In this document: positions 29,624 through 37,886 of the stretch, piece after piece
Position numbering within the stretch: position 1 is the stretch's first letter
How the letters are laid out: each line of letters begins with the position of its first letter
Assembly (NCBI RefSeq): GCF_017315735.1
Contig: NZ_JAFLRK010000022.1
Location: forward strand, 1-57,677
Length of the DNA stretch: 57,677 nucleotides
Source of the DNA: Paracoccus shandongensis
GTDB lineage: Bacteria; Pseudomonadota; Alphaproteobacteria; Rhodobacterales; Rhodobacteraceae
Reading direction: 5' to 3'
Translations under genes and position numbers: made by a program
Notes under the pieces: model-generated
Told to the model about the DNA's origin: nothing
The model's input: only the letters and a program-made list of their open reading frames with translations
Database searches by the model: none

Positions 29624-30151
29624 TCAACCGCAGCTGTCGCCCAGGACCACGCTGTAATAGACCGCACCGTCCGCACCGACGGCATGGCCGCTGCCCAACT
29701 GACGGCTGGTCTGGCCCAGAAGCTCGGTCCGCTGCGCCTCGCGCGCCAGCCAGTTCGCCACCGCATCCGCCGGGCCGCCGCCGCGGCCCACAAGCTGCAC
29801 CACGCCGCAGGTCGGATAGCCCACCGCCCGCGCCCGGTCCACGACGCTGGAGCCGTTCGACCCCTCGACATCCACCCGGCCAAGCGCGGCCATGTCGCAG
29901 GCATGGCTTTGCGCGATCCGGGTCAGCAGCGGCGCGCTGTCCAGCAGGGTCTTGCCCTCGGCCTGCCGCGCGGCGTTGATGGCGGCGTCAAGCTGCGCGG
30001 CTATGGCCGTGTCGCCCTGGCAGCTGGCGGCCAAGGCTTCCTCGGCCGGGGGTTCGGGCTGGCCCCAGGGCATCCGCAGGTCCACGCCCTGCCCGCAGGC
30101 GGACAGCATCGAAAGAACAAGGGCTGCGGCAAGGGGGCGGGTTGCGGGCAT
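29624..30151 (-). CDS. CAP-domain lipoprotein
   Basis: 175 aa from ATG 30151 (AGAGG upstream). Lipoprotein signal with lipobox LSAC (Cys near residue 19). The remaining part is a CAP/SCP-PR1 domain: AINAARQAEGKTLL, LLTRIAQSHACDMAALG, AVGYPTCGVVQLVG, then WLAREAQRTELLGQTSRQLGSGHAVGADG and a closing YYSVVLGDSC. Bacterial CAP proteins are envelope proteins of mostly unknown activity. Convergent with livM and divergent from guaA. Confidence 0.87.
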   Translation of the reverse strand: MPATRPLAAALVLSMLSACGQGVDLRMPWGQPEPPAEEALAASCQGDTAIAAQLDAAINAARQAEGKTLLDSAPLLTRIAQSHACDMAALGRVDVEGSNGSSVVDRARAVGYPTCGVVQLVGRGGGPADAVANWLAREAQRTELLGQTSRQLGSGHAVGADGAVYYSVVLGDSCG

Positions 30152-30251
30152 GGGAACCTCTTGGATTGCAGGACGGAACGCGGGCCTTAAGGCGGCAGTT
30201 CCGGGCCCCAAATCCCTTGCGCGGCGGCATGGGCGCGCTTAAAGCGCATCC

Positions 30252-31811
30252 ATGACACAGCACCAGCGCCTTCTGATCATCGACTTCGGCAGCCAGGTGA
30301 CGCAGCTGATCGCGCGCCGCCTGCGGGAACTGAACGTCTTTTGCGAAATCCACCCCTATAACCTCTTGACCGACGACATCCTGCGCGGGCTGAACCCCCA
30401 GGCGGTGATCCTGTCGGGCGGGCCGGACAGCGTGACGCGCCCGGGCAGCCCCCGCGCGCCCCAGGCGGTGTTCGACCTGGGCGTGCCGGTCTTCGGCATC
30501 TGCTATGGCCAGCAGGTGATGATGGAACAGCTGGGCGGCGCGGTCGAGGCCGGGCACCACGCCGAATACGGCCGCGCCTTCATCGCCCCCGCGCCGGGCC
30601 ACAAGGGCGACGGCATCTTCGCGGGCCTGTTCGATGCGGGCCGCGAGGAGGTGTGGATGAGCCACGGCGACCGCGTGACCGCGCTGGCGCCCGGCTTCGA
30701 GGTGATCGGCACATCCCCCAACGCGCCCTTCGCCATGATCGCGGATGAATCGCGCCGCTTTTATGCCGTGCAGTTCCACCCCGAGGTGCATCACACCCCG
30801 CGCGGCCGCACCATGCTGGAAAACTTCGTCCGTCTGGCGGGCTTCACCGGCGACTGGACCATGGCCGGATACCGCGACGAGGCGATCCGCAAGATCCGCG
30901 AACAGGTCGGCGACAAGAAGGTCATCTGCGGGTTGTCGGGCGGCGTGGACTCCTCCGTCGCCGCCGTCCTGATCCACGAGGCGATCGGCGACCAGTTGAC
31001 CTGCGTCTTCGTGGACCACGGCCTTCTGCGGCTGAACGAGGCCGAGGAAGTCGTGACCATGTTCCGCGACAACTACAACATCCCGCTGATCCACGCCGAC
31101 GAATCCGAGCTGTTCCTGGGCGCGCTGGAAGGGGTCAGCGACCCCGAGGTCAAGCGCAAGACCATCGGTCGGCTGTTCATCGACGTTTTCCAGCGTTACG
31201 CCTCGGCCATCGAGGGGGCCGAGTTCCTGGCGCAGGGCACGCTTTACCCCGACGTGATCGAAAGCGTCAGCTTCAGCGGCGGGCCGTCCGTCACGATCAA
31301 GTCCCACCACAATGTCGGCGGGTTGCCCGAGAAGATGGGCCTGAAGCTGGTCGAACCCCTGCGCGAGCTGTTCAAGGACGAGGTCCGCGCCCTTGGCCGA
31401 GAGCTTGGCCTGCCCGACAAGTTCATCGGCCGCCACCCCTTCCCCGGCCCCGGCCTCGCCATCCGCTGCCCCGGAGAGATCACGCGCGAAAAGCTGGAGA
31501 TCCTGCGCCGCGCCGATGCGGTCTTCATCGACCAGATCCGCAAACACGGCCTTTACGACGACATCTGGCAGGCCTTTGTCGCCATCCTGCCCGTGCGCAC
31601 CGTGGGCGTGATGGGCGACGGGCGGACCTATGACTTCGCCTGCGCGCTGCGGGCCGTGACCTCGGTCGATGGGATGACGGCGGATTACTATCCCTTCACC
31701 CACGACTTCCTGGGCGAGACGGCGACGCGGATCATCAACGAGGTCAAGGGCATCAACCGCTGCACCTATGACATCACCTCGAAGCCGCCGGGCACGATCG
31801 AGTGGGAATGA
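30252..31811 (+). CDS. guaA: GMP synthase (glutamine-hydrolysing)
   Basis: 519 aa, the usual length. Converts XMP, ATP and glutamine to GMP. The N-terminal class I amidotransferase domain has the nucleophile elbow FGICYGQQ (Cys near 84) and the His-Glu pair in [11 protein letters not shown]. The ATP-pyrophosphatase P-loop is SGGVDSS (about 230). The C-terminal dimerisation domain ends [11 protein letters not shown], as in nearly all GuaA proteins. Single gene, with its own upstream region. Confidence 0.99.
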   Translation: MTQHQRLLIIDFGSQVTQLIARRLRELNVFCEIHPYNLLTDDILRGLNPQAVILSGGPDSVTRPGSPRAPQAVFDLGVPVFGICYGQQVMMEQLGGAVEAGHHAEYGRAFIAPAPGHKGDGIFAGLFDAGREEVWMSHGDRVTALAPGFEVIGTSPNAPFAMIADESRRFYAVQFHPEVHHTPRGRTMLENFVRLAGFTGDWTMAGYRDEAIRKIREQVGDKKVICGLSGGVDSSVAAVLIHEAIGDQLTCVFVDHGLLRLNEAEEVVTMFRDNYNIPLIHADESELFLGALEGVSDPEVKRKTIGRLFIDVFQRYASAIEGAEFLAQGTLYPDVIESVSFSGGPSVTIKSHHNVGGLPEKMGLKLVEPLRELFKDEVRALGRELGLPDKFIGRHPFPGPGLAIRCPGEITREKLEILRRADAVFIDQIRKHGLYDDIWQAFVAILPVRTVGVMGDGRTYDFACALRAVTSVDGMTADYYPFTHDFLGETATRIINEVKGINRCTYDITSKPPGTIEWE

Positions 31812-31838
31812 TCCGCTGACGCCCCTGGAAGGACCACC

Positions 31839-32645
31839 ATGACCTGCGCCTGCGGCCATCACCACCCGCCCCGCCATCCCCATGCCGCCACCGGCACGCC
31901 TGTCGCGCTGAAACAGCCGATGGTCGCGCTGATCGGGCGGCTGGTCTGCCAGGACGCGGGCCAGATGATGACCGCGCTGTCGCTGCTGCCCGACCACATC
32001 GCGCTTAGCCGCGAGGAACCGGGCTGCCTGCGGTTCGACCTGTGGCAGGACGAGGATCCGCTGGTCTGGCACCTGTCCGAACTGTTCGTGGATGCCGACG
32101 CCTTCGCGGCCCATGGCGCGCGGACCAAGGCCAGCGCGTGGGGCCGCGAAAGCGCCGGGATCGGGCGCGACTTCCACCGCCACGACGTGACCCCCATCAT
32201 CCGCCGCGAAACCCGCCGCGACCTGGACGCCATCGACACCGTCCTGCGCGACGCCTTTGGCGGCGACGACGAGGCGCGGCTGGTCCGCAAGCTGCGCGAG
32301 CAGGGCGACCTGGCGCTGTCGCTGGTCGTGGATGCGGCGGGCACCGTTCTGGGCCATGTCGCCCTGTCGCCGCTGGAGGCCGAAGGCCCGGCCTATGCCC
32401 TGGCGCCCGTGGCGATCGCCCCCAAGGCGCAGCGGCTTGGCCTGGGCGGGGCGCTGATCCACGAGGCCGTCGCCTGGGCCGATACCGCCGCGGTGGTGGT
32501 GCTGGGCAATCCCGGCTATTACGGCCCCCTGGGGTTCAAGCCCGCGCCGTTGGTCTCGCCCTATGCCGGGCCTGGCTTGCAGATGATCGGCGACCTGCCC
32601 AAGGGCAGCCCCATCCGCCACGCCCCGGCCTTCGATTCGCTGTAA
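31839..32645 (+). CDS. ABM monooxygenase-like / GNAT acetyltransferase fusion
   Basis: 268 aa. The first 17 residues are Cys/His-rich (MTCACGHHHPPRHPHA), a likely metal-binding tag. Residues about 27-115 resemble the antibiotic-biosynthesis-monooxygenase fold (MVALIGRLVCQDAGQMM, REEPGCLRFDLWQ, WHLSELFVDADAFAAH). Residues about 125-268 form a GNAT N-acetyltransferase of the YhbS type (IRRETRRDLDAIDTVLRDAFGG; acetyl-CoA loop VAIAPKAQRLGLGGALI; GNPGYYGPLGFKPA). Substrates of either half are unknown. 27 bases downstream of guaA. Confidence 0.88.
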   Translation: MTCACGHHHPPRHPHAATGTPVALKQPMVALIGRLVCQDAGQMMTALSLLPDHIALSREEPGCLRFDLWQDEDPLVWHLSELFVDADAFAAHGARTKASAWGRESAGIGRDFHRHDVTPIIRRETRRDLDAIDTVLRDAFGGDDEARLVRKLREQGDLALSLVVDAAGTVLGHVALSPLEAEGPAYALAPVAIAPKAQRLGLGGALIHEAVAWADTAAVVVLGNPGYYGPLGFKPAPLVSPYAGPGLQMIGDLPKGSPIRHAPAFDSL

Positions 32646-32720
32646 GGCGGAAAGCGCGGCTCTGGCCTTGCGCACCGGCCCCGGCTGGTTACATCTGGGC
32701 CAAGCACGAAAGGATCCCCC

Positions 32721-34538
32721 ATGGCAGGACAACCGACCTTCGACGCCGCTGACGCCGCATCGGGCAGCGACCTTGGCACCCTTCCCGCATGGGATCTGAC
32801 GGATCTGTATCCCGCGCCGGATTCGGCCGAACTGACCGCCGACATCGCCCTGCTGGAAACCGAGGCGCGCGATTTCGCCGCCCGATACCAGGGCAGGCTG
32901 GCCGACCTGACCCCGGCGGAAATGCTGGCCTGCATCGAGGCCTATCAGAAGATCGACATCACCGCAGGCCGCATCATGTCCTATGCGGGGCTGCGCTATT
33001 ACCAGAACACGGTGGATGCCGCGCGCGCCAAGATGATGGGCGACCTGCAGGGGCGGATCACCGACATCACCACGCCGCTGGTCTTCTTCAGCCTGGAATT
33101 CAACCGCATTCCCGATGAAACCTACCAGTCAGTCTTCACGGCCGCCGACGGCCCGGCGCGGTATAAGCCCGTCTTCGACCGGATGCGCGCCATGCGCCCG
33201 CACCAGCTGTCGGACGAGCTGGAACAGTTCCTGCACGACAATTCCGTCGTGGGCGCCGCCGCCTGGAACCGCCTGTTCGACGAGACCACCGCCGCGCTGG
33301 AGTTCCAGGTGGACGGCGAGACGATGGGCCTGGAAGCCACGCTGAACCTGCTGACCGACCACGACCGTGCGCGGCGCGAGGCCGCCGCCCGCGCCCTGGC
33401 TGCCGTGTTCGGCAAGAACGTCAAGCTGTTCGCCCGCATCCACAACACCCTGGCCAAGGAAAAGGCCATCGAGGACAAGTGGCGCAAGATGCCCACACCC
33501 CAAACGGGCCGCCACCTGTCGAACCATGTCGAGCCCGAGGTGGTCGAGGCCCTGCGCAACGCCGTCACCGCCGCCTATCCGCGCCTGTCGCACCGTTATT
33601 ACGCGCTGAAGGCGAAATGGCTGGGGCTGGACAAGCTGCAGGTCTGGGACCGCAACGCGCCCCTGCCCACCGCCCCCGCCCGCACCATCGGCTGGGACGA
33701 AGCGCGGGCCACGGTGCTGGATGCCTATGCGGGCTTTTCGCCGCGTCTGGCGGACCTGGCGCAGCCCTTCTTCGACAAGGGCTGGATCGACGCCGCCGTG
33801 ACGGCCGGCAAGGCCCCCGGCGCCTTCGCCCATCCGACCGTCACGACCGTGCATCCCTATGTGCTGCTGAACTATCTGGGCAAGCCGCGCGACGTGATGA
33901 CCCTGGCGCATGAACTGGGCCACGGCGTTCACCAGCGGCTGGCGGCGGGCCAGGGCGAGTTGCTGTCCTCGACCCCGCTGACGCTGGCCGAAACGGCCTC
34001 GGTCTTCGGCGAGATGCTGACCTTCCGCGCGCTTCTGGCGAAAACCACTGACCAGACCGAGAAGAAGGCCCTGCTGGCCGGCAAGGTCGAGGACATGATC
34101 AACACGGTCGTCCGCCAGATCGCCTTCTACGACTTTGAATGCAAGCTGCACGCGGCGCGGGCGGAAGGGGAACTGACCCCCGACGACATCAACGCCTTGT
34201 GGATGTCGGTCCAGCACGAAAGCCTGGGCCCGGTCTTCGAGTTCATGCCGGGATACGAGACCTTCTGGACCTATGTGCCCCATTTCGTGCATTCGCCCTT
34301 CTACGTCTATGCCTATGCCTTTGGCGACGGGCTGGTGAACGCGCTTTATGCCGCCTATGAAGGCGGGCTGCCGGGCTTCCAGGACAAGTATTTCGACCTG
34401 CTGGCGGCGGGCGGATCGAAGCATCACAAGGAGTTGCTGGCCCCCTTCGGCCTGGACGCGTCCGACCCCAGGTTCTGGGACAAGGGCCTGTCGATGATCG
34501 AAGGCTTCATCGACGAGCTTGAGGCCCTGGAGGCATAG
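32721..34538 (+). CDS. pepF: oligoendopeptidase F (M3B metallopeptidase)
   Basis: 605 aa, full length. A cytoplasmic zinc peptidase that cleaves oligopeptides. The zinc site HELGHGVHQ lies near residues 395-403, with the third ligand Glu in the LAETASVFGEML segment. The C-terminal substrate region (HFVHSPFYVYAYAFGDGLVNALY) is typical of PepF. ATG 32721 follows AAAGGA. A terminator-like hairpin begins at its stop codon. Confidence 0.97.
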   Translation: MAGQPTFDAADAASGSDLGTLPAWDLTDLYPAPDSAELTADIALLETEARDFAARYQGRLADLTPAEMLACIEAYQKIDITAGRIMSYAGLRYYQNTVDAARAKMMGDLQGRITDITTPLVFFSLEFNRIPDETYQSVFTAADGPARYKPVFDRMRAMRPHQLSDELEQFLHDNSVVGAAAWNRLFDETTAALEFQVDGETMGLEATLNLLTDHDRARREAAARALAAVFGKNVKLFARIHNTLAKEKAIEDKWRKMPTPQTGRHLSNHVEPEVVEALRNAVTAAYPRLSHRYYALKAKWLGLDKLQVWDRNAPLPTAPARTIGWDEARATVLDAYAGFSPRLADLAQPFFDKGWIDAAVTAGKAPGAFAHPTVTTVHPYVLLNYLGKPRDVMTLAHELGHGVHQRLAAGQGELLSSTPLTLAETASVFGEMLTFRALLAKTTDQTEKKALLAGKVEDMINTVVRQIAFYDFECKLHAARAEGELTPDDINALWMSVQHESLGPVFEFMPGYETFWTYVPHFVHSPFYVYAYAFGDGLVNALYAAYEGGLPGFQDKYFDLLAAGGSKHHKELLAPFGLDASDPRFWDKGLSMIEGFIDELEALEA

Positions 34539-34600
34539 GGGGCTGCCGCCCCCATCCGCTGCGCGGATTCCCCCGCGGATATTTTCGTGAAGAAGAAGGA
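34538..34600 (-). repeat. intergenic repeat copy B with hairpins
   Basis: Read on the minus strand: TTCTTC block, AAATATCCGC, a G-run, and finally the stem GGGGGC (34538-34543) / GCCCCC (34548-34553). A second stem ATCCGC/GCGGAT spans 34554-34568. It starts at the last base of pepF and runs to just before the next gene, so it is probably the pepF terminator. Confidence 0.7.
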
Positions 34601-34611
34601 CAGGCGCGCCG

Positions 34612-35793
34612 ATGCTGAAAAGGATCCTTGCGGGTGTTGCCGTGCTGCTGGTGATCGCGGCGGCCCTGTTCTTCATCTTCGCGCCGGGCTATGTCGAACG
34701 CGCGCTGAACCCGCTGCGGATGCCGCCTGAAGGCTGGCCGGTGTCGCCTCAGGCGCAGGCCCTGCATGACCGGCTGGTGATCGGCGACTGGCATTCCGAT
34801 GCGCTGTTGTGGGACCGCGACATTCTGGACCGGGCGGACCGGGGCCATACCGACGTGCCGCGTCTGCTGGAAGGCAACGTGGCGGTGCAGGTCTTCACCA
34901 CGGTGACGAAAAGCCCGCGCGGCCAGAACTATGACCAGAACAGCGCAGGGGCGCCCGACAACATCACGCCGCTGTTCATGGGCCAGTTGCGCCCGGTGCG
35001 GTCGTGGTTTTCCTTGCGCGAACGGGCCCTGGTGCAGGCCGAGGCCCTGAACCGCGCCGCCACGGATGCCCCCGACCGGCTGCGCCTGATCCGCACGCGC
35101 GCCGACCTGCAAGCGGTTCTGGACGCGCGGGCGGGCGGGCAGCGCGTGCTGGGCGCGATCCTGGGGTCCGAGGGCGCGCATCCGCTGGAAGGCGACATCG
35201 CCAACCTGGACGTGCTTTACGACGCGGGCTTCCGGCTGCTGGGCCTGACGCATTTCTTCGACAACGAACTAGGCGGCAGCCTGCATGGCGAGGGCGGCAC
35301 CGGCGCGGGCCTGACCGATTTCGGGCGGCAGGTGGTGGACGGCATGATCCAGCGCGGCATGGTGATCGACCTGGCCCATGCCTCGCCCCTGATGGTGCAG
35401 GACGTGCTGGCGATCCCGGATGCGCGGCCGATCCTGTCCCATACCGGCATCCACGGCCATTGCGGCAGCGCGCGGAACCTGGACGACGACCTGGTCCGCC
35501 GGATCGCGGCCAGGGGCGGCGTGATCGGCATCGGCTTCTGGTCCGACGTGGTCTGCGGCGGCACGCCCGCCCATATCGCGGAAGGCATCCTCGCCGCCAT
35601 TCGTCTGGTGGGCGAGGATCACGTCTCGCTGGGGTCGGATTATGACGGCTCGGTCGGTGTGCCCTTCGACGCGGCGCACCTGGCGGCGCTGACGCAGGCG
35701 CTGCTGGACGAGGGCCTGACCGAGGGCCAGATCGCCAAGGTCATGGGCGGCAACATGATCCGCCATCTGTCCGAAACCCTGCCCGAAGGATAG
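34612..35793 (+). CDS. membrane-anchored dipeptidase (M19, renal dipeptidase-like)
   Basis: 393 aa. An N-terminal membrane anchor (LAGVAVLLVIAAALFFIFAPGYV) precedes an M19 metal-dependent dipeptidase. Zinc ligands are visible: GDWHSDAL (His-x-Asp), SEGAHPLEG (bridging Glu), SHTGIHGHCG (His residues) and GSDYDG (Asp). The family cleaves dipeptides, often with D-residues. Anchoring on the outside of the membrane suggests use of cell-wall or external peptides. A second, soluble M19 enzyme occurs at 49461. Confidence 0.94.
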   Translation: MLKRILAGVAVLLVIAAALFFIFAPGYVERALNPLRMPPEGWPVSPQAQALHDRLVIGDWHSDALLWDRDILDRADRGHTDVPRLLEGNVAVQVFTTVTKSPRGQNYDQNSAGAPDNITPLFMGQLRPVRSWFSLRERALVQAEALNRAATDAPDRLRLIRTRADLQAVLDARAGGQRVLGAILGSEGAHPLEGDIANLDVLYDAGFRLLGLTHFFDNELGGSLHGEGGTGAGLTDFGRQVVDGMIQRGMVIDLAHASPLMVQDVLAIPDARPILSHTGIHGHCGSARNLDDDLVRRIAARGGVIGIGFWSDVVCGGTPAHIAEGILAAIRLVGEDHVSLGSDYDGSVGVPFDAAHLAALTQALLDEGLTEGQIAKVMGGNMIRHLSETLPEG

Positions 35794-35796
35794 GCC

Positions 35797-36180
35797 ATGA
35801 AGCGCGCCACCCTGATCCATTCCGAACTGTCCGGCCTGATCGCCGCGATGGGCCATGGCGACCTGCTGGTGATCGGCGACGCGGGCCTGCCGGTCCCGCC
35901 CGGCGTGCGCTGCATCGACCTGGCGGTCATGCGTGGCGTGCCCCGGTTCCTGGATGTGCTGGATGCGGTGCTGACCGAGCTGGTGGTGGAACGCTCTGCC
36001 TGGGCCAGCGAGGCGGGCGCGGATCTGCACCAGGCCTTGCAGGGGCGCGACCTGGGCCAGGGCCGCACCCTGCCCCATGACGCCTTCAAGGCGCTGACCC
36101 GCGACGCGCGCGCGGTCGTGCGCACCGGAGAATTCACCCCCTATGCCAATGTCGCGCTGTGGTCCGGCGTGGCGTTCTGA
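35797..36180 (+). CDS. RbsD/FucU-family sugar mutarotase (D-ribose pyranase-like)
   Basis: 127 aa, three bases after the dipeptidase. RbsD interconverts pyranose and furanose forms of ribose. The sequence has MKRATLIHSELSGLIAAMGHGDLLVIGDAGLPVP, with His20-type and Asp28-type residues in the expected places, PRFLDVLDAVL, and the closing VRTGEFTPYANVALWSGVAF. No rbsABCK genes are near, so its partner sugar pathway is not shown. Confidence 0.92.
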   Translation: MKRATLIHSELSGLIAAMGHGDLLVIGDAGLPVPPGVRCIDLAVMRGVPRFLDVLDAVLTELVVERSAWASEAGADLHQALQGRDLGQGRTLPHDAFKALTRDARAVVRTGEFTPYANVALWSGVAF

Positions 36181-36244
36181 GCCCTTGGAACCTGCGGCAG
36201 GGGACCGCGTTCCGCTGGCAGATCATGGCAAAGGAGTGTGACGG

Positions 36245-36382
36245 ATGCAGAAGACCCTTATCGGCCTTGGCGCCATTCTTGCGATGATGACGCTGGCTGG
36301 CTGCCAGACCGCCCAGGGCCTTGGCCGCGACGTCTCGACCGCGGGTCAGGTGATCCAGCAGGAAAGCGCGCAGGCGATGTGA
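36245..36382 (+). CDS. entericidin A/B family lipoprotein
   Basis: 45-aa lipoprotein. ATG 36245 with an AAAGGAG site 9-10 bases upstream. Signal peptide MQKTLIGLGAILAMMTLAGC with lipobox LAGC, then a short polar tail (GLGRDVSTAGQVIQQESAQ) matching entericidins. In E. coli the A/B pair acts as antidote/toxin on the envelope; single copies are common in Alphaproteobacteria with unclear function. A perfect terminator follows. Confidence 0.88.
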   Translation: MQKTLIGLGAILAMMTLAGCQTAQGLGRDVSTAGQVIQQESAQAM

Positions 36383-36386
36383 TGAC

Positions 36387-36412
36387 AAAGGCGGCCCCCG
36401 GGGGCCGCCTTT
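36387..36412. terminator. bidirectional terminator
   Basis: Perfect 13-bp inverted repeat (AAAGGCGGCCCCC / GGGGGCCGCCTTT) between the entericidin gene and the convergent small membrane protein. A-run on the left and T-run on the right suit both directions. Confidence 0.88.
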
Positions 36413-36417
36413 GATGC

Positions 36418-36675
36418 TTACCGGGCCGACGGATGCTGTTTCGCCGCAGCCCGGATCCGGTTGGCGATGGGCCAGGTCCAGCCGATCTGCCGCGAACGGT
36501 TGGGCCGCAGGTAAACCCAGTTCAGCAGCGCGGCGGGCACGCCTAGGGCCAGGCCGATGACCGCGCCCCAGATGAAGGTGGCGGCCGTGACATAGCCCAT
36601 GGCCAGCCCCGCGATCACCACCGCCCCGCCGATCGAGGCGACCCAGATATGGATCAGGAACAGTCGAAGATGCAT
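36418..36675 (-). CDS. small two-helix membrane protein
   Basis: 85 aa from ATG 36675, with GGAG eight bases upstream; an ATG at 36681 sits too close to that site. Two membrane helices: LFLIHIWVASIGGAVVIAGLAMGYV and IWGAVIGLALGVPAALLNWVYL, each cut here at natural ends. A basic tail follows. Similar short proteins in Rhodobacterales are often mislabelled CTP synthetase; I recall the pattern but cannot verify it. Function unknown. Confidence 0.7.
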   Translation of the reverse strand: MHLRLFLIHIWVASIGGAVVIAGLAMGYVTAATFIWGAVIGLALGVPAALLNWVYLRPNRSRQIGWTWPIANRIRAAAKQHPSAR

Positions 36676-36746
36676 GATCATGCTCCGATGAAAGGGTCCA
36701 GTGAAACGAACGGGCGGCAAGGGCGGTTCCAGTTCAGGAGGATGCG

Positions 36747-37127
36747 ATGCGACTGACGTTTCTTGCGGCCCTGCTGCTGCCCCTGCCTGCGGCGGCGTGG
36801 ACCGCGCAGAACGGCATGACGGCGGTGCGGTCCGGCCCGTCCGAGATCACCGTCATCCACGAGGTCCGGCGCGGCGACACCGATTACTGGTGCGCCGCGG
36901 GCGATTTCGCGCAGCGAGAGATGGGGGTGCCGGGGAACACGCGCCTTTGGCGCGCCTCGCCCAAGCCACGAGGGGCGGGGGACGGGATCGTCTTCACGCT
37001 GGACGAGGCAAAGGCGGCCCCCGGTGCGGGCCTGTCGCAATTCGGCAGCGGCCCGCGGGACGGCTCGATCCCGGTCAGCATGGCGGTGGGCAGCTTTTGC
37101 CGGGTGATCGTGCCGTATTTCGATTAA
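36747..37127 (+). CDS. exported protein of unknown function
   Basis: 126 aa from ATG 36747, with a strong AGGAGG site upstream. Signal peptide to about residue 17 (LLLPLPAAAW). Two Cys residues (Cys49 region, and one near the C-terminus in GSFCRVIVPYF) could form a disulfide. The sequence pattern RSGPSEITVIHEVRRGDTDYWCAAGDFA resembles Rhodobacterales secreted proteins without known role. Divergent from the two-helix membrane protein. Confidence 0.75.
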   Translation: MRLTFLAALLLPLPAAAWTAQNGMTAVRSGPSEITVIHEVRRGDTDYWCAAGDFAQREMGVPGNTRLWRASPKPRGAGDGIVFTLDEAKAAPGAGLSQFGSGPRDGSIPVSMAVGSFCRVIVPYFD

Positions 37128-37160
37128 CGGTTCTGCAACCGGACCGCGCGATGATGGGGC

Positions 37161-37640
37161 ATGTCGCGCTATCTCCGCCCTCGCCTGCCCGGCGTTCCGG
37201 TCTTCTTCACCGTCGCCCTGGCGCAGCGGGGCAGCCGGCTGCTGGTGAGCCACGTCGATGGCTTGCGCCATGCGGTGAAGGTAACACGGGCGGAACGGCC
37301 TTTTGCGATAGACGCGTGGGTAGTCTTGCCGGATCACCTGCATTGCATCTGGCGCTTGCCGGATGGGGATTGCGATTATTCAACAAGGTGGCGGTTGATC
37401 AAGGCGCGGTTCTCCCAAGGTTTGCCGGTGGGGCAGTTGCGCGACAGTCATGTGGCGCGGTCCGAGCGCGGCATCTGGCAGCGGCGGTTTTACGAGCACC
37501 ACATCCGCAATGACGATGATTACGCGGCGCATATGCGGTATTGTTGGTGGAACCCGGTGAAGCATGGGTTTGTGGATCAGCCCGAGGATTGGCCGTATTC
37601 GTCATTCCACCGGGATAAAGCCGCCGGGAAGGTGGCGTAG
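37161..37640 (+). CDS. REP-associated tyrosine transposase (RAYT)
   Basis: 159-aa Y1 transposase of the IS200/IS605-related RAYT group, which processes single-stranded REP hairpins and is normally a single-copy chromosomal gene. The HUH motif is DHLHCIW (His59, His61). The candidate nucleophile is Tyr111 in IWQRRFYEHH. The C-terminus WWNPVKHGFVDQPEDWPYSSF is typical. Base and codon use are close to the host. A REP element begins at its stop codon, and a relic of a second RAYT follows. Confidence 0.92.
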   Translation: MSRYLRPRLPGVPVFFTVALAQRGSRLLVSHVDGLRHAVKVTRAERPFAIDAWVVLPDHLHCIWRLPDGDCDYSTRWRLIKARFSQGLPVGQLRDSHVARSERGIWQRRFYEHHIRNDDDYAAHMRYCWWNPVKHGFVDQPEDWPYSSFHRDKAAGKVA

Positions 37641-37708
37641 GGTGCGTGTTTACACGCACCTTTGCGCAAGCGGTGAGGCCGGAGTGGTGCGTGCAAGCAC
37701 GCACCCTA
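37638..37708. repeat. REP/BIME element 1
   Basis: 71 bases. Hairpin 1 is GGTGCGTG-TTTA-CACGCACC, hairpin 2 is GGTGCGTGC-AA-GCACGCACC, and the outer ends (TAGGGTGCGTG ... CACGCACCCTA) are inverted copies too. It begins with the RAYT stop codon. It is the presumed substrate of the adjacent transposase. Confidence 0.88.
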
Positions 37709-37721
37709 CGCTTGCGGGTTC

Positions 37722-37811
37722 AATCCGGTAAAGCATGGATGGGTGGAACACCCCGAAGATGGGCCGTATTCGCCATTCCACCGCGACAAGGCCGCCGGAA
37801 AGCTGGCCTAG
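37722..37811 (+). pseudogene. orphan 3' tail of a second RAYT gene
   Basis: 30 codons, in frame to a TAG stop, that match the last 30 codons of the intact RAYT (NPVKHGWVEHPEDG versus NPVKHGFVDQPEDW, ending HRDKAAGKLA versus HRDKAAGKVA). By hand count about 16 of 90 bases differ. Everything upstream of the tail is missing, so it is a relic. REP element 2 starts at its stop, as REP 1 does for the intact gene. Confidence 0.85.
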
Positions 37812-37879
37812 GGTGCGTGTTTACACGCACCGTTGCTCAAGGGGTGAGGCCGAAGTGGTGCGTGCAAGCACGCACCCTA
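37809..37879. repeat. REP/BIME element 2
   Basis: Same 71-base double hairpin as element 1, 171 bases further on. By hand count only four bases differ, all outside the hairpin stems. It begins with the TAG of the orphan RAYT tail. Confidence 0.88.
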
Positions 37880-37886
37880 CGCTTGC

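Noticed and set aside
37161..37640. Complete insertion sequence around the RAYT gene
   Set aside because: No flanking IS200/IS605-type ends and no tnpB. The gene is of the chromosomal RAYT type with REPs, not a mobile IS.
37638..37886. CRISPR array
   Set aside because: Only two copies of a long double-hairpin element, 171 bases apart, with a coding fossil between them. No regular short spacers and no cas genes.
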